Positions 13,687 to 21,379 of a stretch of DNA of 64,000 nt are shown here, piece after piece. The stretch comes from an uncultured Clostridia bacterium (lineage in GTDB: Bacteria; Bacillota; Clostridia; Christensenellales; Pumilibacteraceae). Position numbers and translations under genes: made by a program. Positions within the stretch are counted from its first letter, which is position 1; every line of letters begins with the position of its first letter. The stretch spans positions 124,001 through 188,000 of the forward strand of contig CAMSYM010000001.1 of the NCBI GenBank assembly GCA_947066105.1, written 5' to 3'. Below the pieces are notes generated by a model. It saw nothing but the letters and a program-made list of their open reading frames with translations. It was not told the DNA's origin and did not search any database.

Positions 13687-15264
13687 ATGACGATTGAAGA
13701 ATTGAGAACATATTTTAGAACGGCAAAAGATTTTGCTAAGATTGGGAATCCCGCAAACATCCCGGTAGTTACGGCAAGTATCGCGGCAATTTCGGATTAC
13801 ATAAAAGAAGTATATAAAACAGCTTCGGCTCTCGATAGGGCAAAATGCAGGCTACAATTTGAAAGCTTTGATGCGATAATCGAAATTATTAAATCGAGTG
13901 GGCTTGCAGACAAGCGGGTACTTGCCTTTTTCGGTCTCGCGCCTTCTTCAGCGGCAGCTCCGTCATTTTCAGACATTATGAGTGGAAAATACGGAGAAGC
14001 TCAGAGTACACCCACACCTCAACCGACGGTAACAGAAAAACCTAAAATTTCGGAAGGAGGTGCGTCAATTCCGCAACCAGCCGCTCCGAAAAAAGCCACA
14101 CCGAGAGCTGATGAAACTACACCGGTTGTACCTGTAGGTGTTGTTGGAGTAGGTAATGGCGGCGGCGAGGATAAACCTATATTTACCCCCGATGAATTGC
14201 GAGGTTTTATAGGACAACAACATATCGTAAAACCGATATTGAAGGAAATAGCCATTGCGAAGAATAAAGGATTAAGACATTTAGATAATATCTTGTTGTT
14301 CGGAAATCCGGGACTCGGCAAAACCACGCTTATGAAGCTTATTGCTAAGGAGCTTGGCGTGCGTTTTGAAATTCTCGATTGCTCACAGTTCCGCAATAGT
14401 CAGCAATCTCTTAAGGCATTACAAAATTTCCTGATTCGTGTTGCTCGTGAATGCGAGCCTGTTGTAATAGCTCTGGACGAGATACATATGCTTACTGAAG
14501 AGTTGCAGTCGAGTTTGCTGACATTACTCAACGACAGAGTGTATGTTTCTCCGCCCGATGTAAGCGGGAATATTAAACGTATTCCAATTGAAGAATTTAC
14601 GTTCATTGGTGCTACGACAAATGACGAGGACGTAATTCCGACGATTAAGAACCGCTGTTTACGTCTTACGTTCCAAATGGTAGATTACACGCCGGAAGAG
14701 CTCAAGCGTATTTATAAGAATAAAATAGCATCTAAAGGTTTGACAATAACCGACGAAGCACTTGATACATGTATTCCTCGCAGTCGCGGTGCAATTCGAT
14801 ACGTTAATTCGATTGTAGATGGGCTTGATAGCGCTCTTTACAATGACAATGGTGAACGCATATCAACGCATATCGATTTGAATGTTGCGCTGGGATATTT
14901 CAAAGAAAAGGGAATAGATCCAATTGGTCTCACCGATAAAGACCTTGAAATTCTGCACGTACTCAATGATTATACGGGCGATGCAATGGGCGCTGATGTC
15001 CTTGCGGCGCGTGTTGGGCTTGAAACCAAAAAGTACGCATCCGAATACGAAAAATACTTGATAAAAATCGGATTTATAAATGTGTCAGGCAAAGGTAGAG
15101 CTTTGACTGAGCGGGCTATTAAATATCTATCTGGCAGTGGAAGCGGAGCAAAGGCATCGGGTGCAAGTATTGTGCCGCCTATTGAGTCAACTGATGCAGG
15201 AGATGACGATTCAACTGATGAGACTGTGCCGAAAGATATCGTTGATGATTTATTTAGTGATTGA
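13687..15264 (+). CDS. MIT-like domain fused to RuvB-like AAA+ ATPase
   Basis: 525 residues. Residues about 1-72 are helical and resemble the protease N-terminus; both contain Y-K-T-A then R-A-K (EVYKTASALDRAK versus ELYKTADSIMERAK). A Pro/Ala/Thr-rich linker of about 80 residues follows. The AAA+ core has FIGQQHIVKPILKEI, Walker A GNPGLGKT (206-213), Walker B ALDEIH (about 262-267) and sensor 1 GATTNDEDV. The C-terminal winged helix (GLTDKDLEILHVLNDYTGDAMGA...IGFINVSGKGRALTERA) matches that of RuvB, the Holliday-junction motor. RuvB itself is about 340 residues with no such N-terminus and pairs with RuvA, absent here. It is therefore a RuvB paralogue redeployed in this system rather than a repair gene. 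Confidence 0.75.
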   Translation: MTIEELRTYFRTAKDFAKIGNPANIPVVTASIAAISDYIKEVYKTASALDRAKCRLQFESFDAIIEIIKSSGLADKRVLAFFGLAPSSAAAPSFSDIMSGKYGEAQSTPTPQPTVTEKPKISEGGASIPQPAAPKKATPRADETTPVVPVGVVGVGNGGGEDKPIFTPDELRGFIGQQHIVKPILKEIAIAKNKGLRHLDNILLFGNPGLGKTTLMKLIAKELGVRFEILDCSQFRNSQQSLKALQNFLIRVARECEPVVIALDEIHMLTEELQSSLLTLLNDRVYVSPPDVSGNIKRIPIEEFTFIGATTNDEDVIPTIKNRCLRLTFQMVDYTPEELKRIYKNKIASKGLTITDEALDTCIPRSRGAIRYVNSIVDGLDSALYNDNGERISTHIDLNVALGYFKEKGIDPIGLTDKDLEILHVLNDYTGDAMGADVLAARVGLETKKYASEYEKYLIKIGFINVSGKGRALTERAIKYLSGSGSGAKASGASIVPPIESTDAGDDDSTDETVPKDIVDDLFSD

Positions 15265-15265
15265 T

Positions 15266-15994
15266 ATGAAAACGATAAAGACAAAAAAGCAGCTTTTGGC
15301 TGCTATTCAAAATTGCTGTGACGGTAAACATATCAAGGATGACGATAAGCAATCTGTTTTTGACACAAACACTAGGCTTATTTCATCTATGTTGAGCGTG
15401 CTACCTGATAACTATTCATTTCCTGAATGGGATTGCTTAATTTTCGATAATTCCTTTGAAGACTTTATCATAGTAAGTAGTCTAAGTGATTTAAAAATCC
15501 GATTGGCACTAATGTTTAGCTTAATAAGTGAAGAGGCGAAAAGATATAAGAGTGTGGTAAATGATGAAAAAAATCGAAGAAGTCAAGTTGAAGCATTTGA
15601 AAATCAACGCAATGAGCTAAAAATATCGCGTAAAGAAGCAATTAGGAAAAGGTCAAAAATAAAAAACATTATTTTTTGGGCAACATTGATTATAGTTGTT
15701 GGTGTTGTTATTGGTACTGCAATCTGTGCAATTATTCAATGGGTTCAAATGAGCAATGGGAACATCGCCGAGCCCAAATGGGACATGATAGCATTAGCTG
15801 GTATTTTGGATGCGGCAGTAGGTGTTATCGGATTTGGTATCGAACGAGTTACAGATCATATGTCTTCCAAAGAGATACAGGATATAGACAAACGGGAAGA
15901 AGAGATGTATAAAAAAATATCTGATAATTTATTTATTCAAAACAATAGTGATGGCGCATCAGGATATCAGGATTGCACTGTTATAAATTTATGA
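15266..15994 (+). CDS. Two-helix membrane protein with GYQxCxVIN tail
   Basis: 242 residues; ATG at 15266 one base after the previous stop. The N-terminal about 100 residues are soluble and helical. A charged helix (SQVEAFENQRNELKISRKEAIRKRSK) precedes two membrane segments at about 133-158 and 173-193. A short cytoplasmic tail follows. Its last residues GASGYQDCTVINL resemble the start of the next protein (GSTGYQGCVVINI). The shared short motif at a C-terminus and an N-terminus of adjacent gene products suggests a docking strand or a common processing site. No known family. It may anchor the GTPase complex at the membrane. Confidence 0.55.
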   Translation: MKTIKTKKQLLAAIQNCCDGKHIKDDDKQSVFDTNTRLISSMLSVLPDNYSFPEWDCLIFDNSFEDFIIVSSLSDLKIRLALMFSLISEEAKRYKSVVNDEKNRRSQVEAFENQRNELKISRKEAIRKRSKIKNIIFWATLIIVVGVVIGTAICAIIQWVQMSNGNIAEPKWDMIALAGILDAAVGVIGFGIERVTDHMSSKEIQDIDKREEEMYKKISDNLFIQNNSDGASGYQDCTVINL

Positions 15995-16008
15995 ACGGAG
16001 GCGGAAAT

Positions 16009-18555
16009 ATGCAAGAGCCCCAAAATCAATTTGGACAAAAGAACGAGAAAGGTAGTACTGGGTATCAAGGATGTGTTGTAATTAATATAAACGGTAACCG
16101 CTATACGGCTACAAGCAATGTTTTTACCGCGCTGTCAGATATACTATCAATACAATTAAAGAATGCAAGTGAATCATGTTCCAAAATTTTTATACAGCAA
16201 TCAGTTTCTGAAGAGGTTTTGATAAAAGAAATAAATGAAAAAATTTCAAATATTTTTCAGTTATCGTTGGACTTAAGTGATCCATTTCATAGATTGAAAC
16301 TTGAAGGGAAAGTCGAATTTTTTCATTTGATTTCAAAATCAAAGAGCAAATCTGATTCTAACAAAAAAAAGAATGATGTAAGCACAGGCGCAACAACAGA
16401 AATTGATAATATCACTGAAAAAATTAAGAATTCGTTAAGAGCATATAACCCACAATTGGTCGATGATAATAAAATAAAGGAAGATTTGAAATCCTTAATT
16501 GGAGTAGAGGAAGTTCTAGATCCATTTGATTTTGATTTTGAAACAGTATATAAAAAAGTTTTAAAAATTGCATCAGACAATGCAAATAAAGGGTATTATG
16601 CAATAATAGAGTGCCTTAAAACGCTTGAAATACAATTGGAACAATATAAAAGGCAATCAAAAATTAATTTTTTTGAGGACGATCCTCTTACCCCATTGGA
16701 TATGGAGTTTAAATTTGCTATTTATGATGAGAATGGGAGAAATATGTCATATGGGAAAGAGCAAAAGGGCGGATTTGAATTTTTTATTGAGCGTGGAGGT
16801 TCGCAGGGATACTACGATATTTGTTGTGTTATTCATGATTGGAACAATGCATTGGTGGATTCAAAAGATATTAGGGAAGAAAGTGATGACGTGATTCTAT
16901 CTCCCGACAATACGATTAATATTATTCCGACATCTCCGATTATCAAACAAGAGCAATTACGAAATTTTCAAGTTAGTGGTGATGTATTTTTTGAGTATTA
17001 TAAACTTGCTAGATATCGAAAGTACGCAATTAATTCGAATTGTGAAAAAAATAGTTTTTATGGATATCAAGAATACACAAAAAATGGTGGTAAAATAATA
17101 ATAAAGTCAGGTGTTAGAAACTATTTTGAGAAAGGTGAAATAGTATTATCAGGATGTCGCGACACACAACACCCCAGTGAAATAAAATATACGTTTTATG
17201 TTAGTTTGAGAGAAAACAGTCAAGCGTTTACAAATCAAAATACAAGTAACAACAACAATGGAGATATAACAAGTAAACAGAAAATAGTATTAGATAGAAA
17301 CCTAAGATGTCCGTATTGTGCACAAGAATTAGGAATTAAACGTTGGCAAAAACGAAAAAGATATTGCAATGGAGGAAAGACACAAATAGAAAAAGGTATT
17401 GCGTGTAAGAATAACCACTATCTTGATAAAAATTTTTTTGATGCCAGCGATAATGTGTCTGCAGAATTCTGTTTTGGTATGGATTATCAACCTGGTGAGC
17501 CAGAGTGCCCCCTATTTTTGCCTGAGAATTATGCTAAAAATGTTAGTGGGGTAGTATCATTAATAGGCAAGGCTGGTAGTGGGAAATCAGTATTTATTTC
17601 GAACTTTTTCGGTATGACAAATAAAGATATGAAAGGGAATATAAATTGGAATAGCACGATTGGTCCATTTATTAGCAATAGTAGTTGCTCCTTTTATATG
17701 CCAAATGATGACTGGGAAAAAGCACAAAAAAAATTTTTTAAGGATGATAGTAGTGGAACCGCTTATTCGGACTATTTATCGGTTCTTTATGAAAATGGAC
17801 CTAAACGTTCGCCTGAAAATAAAAATTCTGCACTAATTCATTTGCCATTTATTTTGGAAATGCGCAATATTAATAACGGTGTTACTAGTTATATGTCTTT
17901 CTTTGACTGCCCAGGAGAGTATATCTATAACCAACCAGATAAAGACACGCCGGCATTGTTTAAATTTCAGTCTGATCCGAATGCTGCTTTACATCCTGTA
18001 TCTAATTCAGATGCGTATATCTTGTTTATTGACCCTACGGACAGCAATGACGCTACAGATAAAATAGACGGTCGAATTGAAAATGCAACTCATATAGTGG
18101 ATGAATTAAAAAAGGCTATTGGTGATGTTGAATGTAAACAGAGAGTCGTAGCAGTGGTTTTTAGTAAATTTGATGTATGGTTAAGTCAGCTTACAGAGAA
18201 ACGAAATCAAAATGTTGATGAGTTCTTGTCTATAGTACGTTGTTCTGCTCCTGTAGAAGGTAAAAACAGGGTTGATTACCAGGGGTCAAAGACACAAACT
18301 TATATTGATGCGTGTTCCAATGCGATAAGGACTTACCTGTATAGCGCAGATGGGATAGCGTTTGATGCATTAGAGAAATCATTAAATGGTTTTGGTTCGC
18401 ACAAATATTTCTTGGCTTCCGCATTAGGGAGAGCTGGTGCCCTTCGGTTTAATGGTACAGGTAAGACACCTTCGATTCTATATCAAACGAAGTCTAATTA
18501 TAATGTTGATGTAGTAGCGCTTTGGTTGGCGGTGCAGCTCGGCATAATTAAATGA
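16009..18555 (+). CDS. Large GTPase with zinc ribbon, TRAFAC-like, of a GAP1-type system
   Basis: 848 residues; start at 16009 after CGGAGG. An N-terminal GYQGCVVININ strand and a helical region are followed by a beta-rich domain (about 225-330). A zinc ribbon starts CPYCAQELG (Cys434/437) with a second half CKNNH. The C-terminal GTPase domain has P-loop GKAGSGKS (520-527), G3-like FFDCPGE with Asp633, and G4-like SKFD (719-722). These are GTP-binding signatures, although SKFD differs from the usual [NT]KxD. Large GTPases encoded next to a GAP1-like protein are known from predicted NTP-dependent conflict systems. The next gene looks like such a partner. Probably a GTP-gated sensor or switch at the membrane. 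The coding sequence is notably AT-rich. Confidence 0.65.
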   Translation: MQEPQNQFGQKNEKGSTGYQGCVVININGNRYTATSNVFTALSDILSIQLKNASESCSKIFIQQSVSEEVLIKEINEKISNIFQLSLDLSDPFHRLKLEGKVEFFHLISKSKSKSDSNKKKNDVSTGATTEIDNITEKIKNSLRAYNPQLVDDNKIKEDLKSLIGVEEVLDPFDFDFETVYKKVLKIASDNANKGYYAIIECLKTLEIQLEQYKRQSKINFFEDDPLTPLDMEFKFAIYDENGRNMSYGKEQKGGFEFFIERGGSQGYYDICCVIHDWNNALVDSKDIREESDDVILSPDNTINIIPTSPIIKQEQLRNFQVSGDVFFEYYKLARYRKYAINSNCEKNSFYGYQEYTKNGGKIIIKSGVRNYFEKGEIVLSGCRDTQHPSEIKYTFYVSLRENSQAFTNQNTSNNNNGDITSKQKIVLDRNLRCPYCAQELGIKRWQKRKRYCNGGKTQIEKGIACKNNHYLDKNFFDASDNVSAEFCFGMDYQPGEPECPLFLPENYAKNVSGVVSLIGKAGSGKSVFISNFFGMTNKDMKGNINWNSTIGPFISNSSCSFYMPNDDWEKAQKKFFKDDSSGTAYSDYLSVLYENGPKRSPENKNSALIHLPFILEMRNINNGVTSYMSFFDCPGEYIYNQPDKDTPALFKFQSDPNAALHPVSNSDAYILFIDPTDSNDATDKIDGRIENATHIVDELKKAIGDVECKQRVVAVVFSKFDVWLSQLTEKRNQNVDEFLSIVRCSAPVEGKNRVDYQGSKTQTYIDACSNAIRTYLYSADGIAFDALEKSLNGFGSHKYFLASALGRAGALRFNGTGKTPSILYQTKSNYNVDVVALWLAVQLGIIK

Positions 18556-18565
18556 GAGGTATTTT

Positions 18566-20308
18566 ATGATAATTAGATCCGCTTATTATAGTATATATTC
18601 TAATGAGCAATGGGGATATAAAGATGCGATAGGCAGCAGTTCAATTGATAGGAAACTCATGGAAACCTATATGCAGAAGGTTTTATATGGCGGATTTTAT
18701 TTTAATCCTACATCACATGATATTTTTATCTCTTCGGGAGTAGTACCAAGAAAGGGTGAAACGCCATCTATAAAACTGGATTCAGACGATCTAATTATTG
18801 GTGACGAAGCGGATGGCAATCCAATAGAGTATTATGGGAAGAATTATATTGTTGATTTTATATACTCTAATAACGATGAATTTATCAATTCTTTACAAGA
18901 TGATATGAAACCCATCGGAAAATATATTCGTGATGGCAAGGCAGTTCAAAAACAAGCAATCCTGTATGACAATAAAGAGTTATTACGCTATATTTTTGAT
19001 GCAAAACTAACTAACATTGTATGTGCTATTGTTGATGCAATTTTAAGTGGGAAATCAGTAGTGTTATATGGTCAAATACAAGATAGAAAAGACTTGCTTA
19101 ATATTTTGTTCTACTCGTTACGGTGTTTACCTCCAAAATTAGCTAATTCAATAATAATTAATACAAACATAAAAAATGGAAACATTGAAAAAGAACAATT
19201 TATAGGTTATATGACAAACTGTATGAATGCTGATGGCGTAGATTTCATCAGTATTTCGGATTGTGAAAAAGCTGAATATAAACCAAGTCATTTCTATACT
19301 ATGTATTTAGAATGGCTAATTGGTATTAAAGGAGTCATAAATTTTGATGAAACATGTTTCTCAGGTGAACATGAAATTGAAAAACAATTAAATGTTATGG
19401 CTATCAATAATTTAGAGCTCGAAAGTGAAAAAGGTAGTGGAAAGGTGAGAATCGAGCAACTGCAAGCGATCGTTAAGCTAATGAGCAATAATGATATTCT
19501 CAGCATTATAGAAGAGCAGAATCTGACGGATGCGAGACGTGCGTTACTTGAGAAATGTATAAGAGAAATTGATTCACTGAAATATATATATATCTGCAAT
19601 GCTACGCAATTACACGAAAATATTGATAGCGCCAAATTTATAATGAATGAATCGACAACCGCAGTTACTATTACAGATTTTTTAGAGATTGAGAAATTTT
19701 ATAAAGAGTATTCATTAGAAATTAAAGCTTTGGAATTTGTTAAAACTGCTTTTTTACAATGCGTGTCAAAGGTTAAAGAATATGATGAAAAAGTATTTGA
19801 ATTAGTATACCGGTTAAAAATCTATCTAAATGTCGATATGGGCGAAATGGGTTTTGTTTTTGTTGACAAAACACATAGCAAGTACAACGAATTAGATAGA
19901 ATTAAAGAGGGTGAAAGCAATCTAAACGTAAAAACAAATGAGAGCATTATAAATATTAACAAGCGTCAAACGGCAAAGTGGTTTTTTCAGAGTTCTTCAT
20001 TTGCGAGCGCAGTCTCTCTAATTATACCAATTCTCATTGGTGCAATGCTTATTTCTGTTCCAGAGAAAGTTTGGAAATATTTTGCGGTCATAATGAACGT
20101 TAATACTTGGTATGTAATGCCCGTAGTTTTAATTGTTGCACTCGCATTGGCGTTTGCGTTTTATTTAATTCCATATTTCATTATGCGAAAAAATACGGTC
20201 CATCTTAATGGTTTTTCTAATATTGACTCTACTGGGGTAAGTTGCATATGCATGTTGGCAGTATTGATTCCCATTATAATATTTGTTGTGTTTTCTGCAA
20301 CCGTATAG
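18566..20308 (+). CDS. GAP1-like GTPase-associated membrane protein
   Basis: 580 residues. The N-terminus (AYYSIYSNEQWGYKDAIGSSSIDRKL) and the segment at about 160-215 (ILSGKSVVLYGQIQDRKDLLNILFYSLRCLPPKLANSIIINTN, split here for length) follow the pattern I associate with GAP1-N/M proteins: a Gln/Tyr-rich start, then a loop with LP-x-x-A/R before a beta strand. A helical middle follows. Three hydrophobic segments near the C-terminus (about 470-495, 505-535, 550-578) anchor it in the membrane. It would pair with the GTPase encoded 10 bases upstream. No Walker or GTPase motifs of its own. The GAP1 assignment is by pattern and context. Confidence 0.5.
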   Translation: MIIRSAYYSIYSNEQWGYKDAIGSSSIDRKLMETYMQKVLYGGFYFNPTSHDIFISSGVVPRKGETPSIKLDSDDLIIGDEADGNPIEYYGKNYIVDFIYSNNDEFINSLQDDMKPIGKYIRDGKAVQKQAILYDNKELLRYIFDAKLTNIVCAIVDAILSGKSVVLYGQIQDRKDLLNILFYSLRCLPPKLANSIIINTNIKNGNIEKEQFIGYMTNCMNADGVDFISISDCEKAEYKPSHFYTMYLEWLIGIKGVINFDETCFSGEHEIEKQLNVMAINNLELESEKGSGKVRIEQLQAIVKLMSNNDILSIIEEQNLTDARRALLEKCIREIDSLKYIYICNATQLHENIDSAKFIMNESTTAVTITDFLEIEKFYKEYSLEIKALEFVKTAFLQCVSKVKEYDEKVFELVYRLKIYLNVDMGEMGFVFVDKTHSKYNELDRIKEGESNLNVKTNESIININKRQTAKWFFQSSSFASAVSLIIPILIGAMLISVPEKVWKYFAVIMNVNTWYVMPVVLIVALALAFAFYLIPYFIMRKNTVHLNGFSNIDSTGVSCICMLAVLIPIIIFVVFSATV

Positions 20309-20323
20309 CAAGGAGAAATAATT

Positions 20324-21364
20324 ATGAGAAAAAAGGGCGGTATTCGAATACGAAACCATTTTAGTAACTGGATAATTACAAGTGTTTGTTTGGTTTTTGG
20401 ACTTGTCTTTTCCGTACTTATTATCATGTCATTTAGTGCGTATGGGAACAAGAAAATCAATATATCTGATGCAGAATCTTTTGTTAGCGCAATTACCAAA
20501 AATTCTAATTCGGCCAATAGTGATGTGGAATATCATTTAACGAGGGATATTACGATAGATTCTACTTGGTTGGGTAAAATATATGCTGTTAAAAACCAGT
20601 CATTTGAAACTGGAGCATTTTTTTATGGGAAGTTGTATGGTCATGGCTATACCATAAAAATCAACGATGTGGTTACTGCTCCAATTTTCGAACAGATATG
20701 TGAAGATTCTCGAATAGAGGGAATAAATTTTAAATGCGATATAATGCAGGTTACAAATGGTGTCAATGAATTAGCATTTCTCGTGAGAGAAAATTATGGG
20801 ACAATTAATGATATATCTATCACTGGGATTGAACAAGATGTGATGTTGATAGACTTTAACAATGAGAGTCCTATAGCAGTTTCTTCGTTATGTGTACGAA
20901 ATCATGAGAATGGAGCAATAAATCATTGTGCTGTAAATGTTGCGATAAAAACCGCAAATACATTTTGTCAGGGGGAGAACAAACTGCTTGGCGGTAATAA
21001 ATGGAGTTGTTATTTTGGGGCTATTTCTGCATATTGCAAAGTGGGGGATAGAAATGATGATGTGGAACCCAAGGGTATAAATGGTGCAAGAGTTAGAGTA
21101 AATTTTGCAGAAAATTTTACGCCATTGCTCTTAAGAAGATATACCGTTAATAACGACGTAAACAGTTGTATTGGATACTTCGTTGGATATTGTAATGACT
21201 ATGAAAAAATAGGGAATGAAAGTTTTTATTTGATTGATGGGACATTTAAAGATAATGTTATTGATTATGTCAATCTTAAAGATAGGCTTTCTAATGAAAA
21301 AGACAAAGCTCCTGGCTGGGATCATTGGAGCGAAACTGACATATTTTTAGTCGATAAGTATTAA
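20324..21364 (+). CDS. Secreted/anchored beta-helix (GLUG-like) surface protein
   Basis: 346 residues. An N-terminal basic stretch and one membrane helix (about 13-38, WIITSVCLVFGLVFSVLIIMSF) are followed by an extracellular domain. It begins INISDAESFVSAITK, then YHLTRDITIDSTWLGKIY and FFYGKLYGHGYTIKIND. This order (DAESFxxAI, YxLTxDIxI, FxGxLxGxGYTI) is typical of right-handed beta-helix proteins with GLUG-type repeats in clostridial surface proteins. No catalytic residues are obvious. It lies directly before the giant InlB-repeat/Hint protein and shares its anchor style. The two may form a surface module of the operon. Confidence 0.6.
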   Translation: MRKKGGIRIRNHFSNWIITSVCLVFGLVFSVLIIMSFSAYGNKKINISDAESFVSAITKNSNSANSDVEYHLTRDITIDSTWLGKIYAVKNQSFETGAFFYGKLYGHGYTIKINDVVTAPIFEQICEDSRIEGINFKCDIMQVTNGVNELAFLVRENYGTINDISITGIEQDVMLIDFNNESPIAVSSLCVRNHENGAINHCAVNVAIKTANTFCQGENKLLGGNKWSCYFGAISAYCKVGDRNDDVEPKGINGARVRVNFAENFTPLLLRRYTVNNDVNSCIGYFVGYCNDYEKIGNESFYLIDGTFKDNVIDYVNLKDRLSNEKDKAPGWDHWSETDIFLVDKY

Positions 21365-21379
21365 TTTGCGAGGTTTATT

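Noticed and set aside
13687-15264. Housekeeping ruvB
   Set aside because: The extra 170-residue N-terminal region, the linker and the absence of ruvA/ruvC next to it argue for a specialised paralogue.
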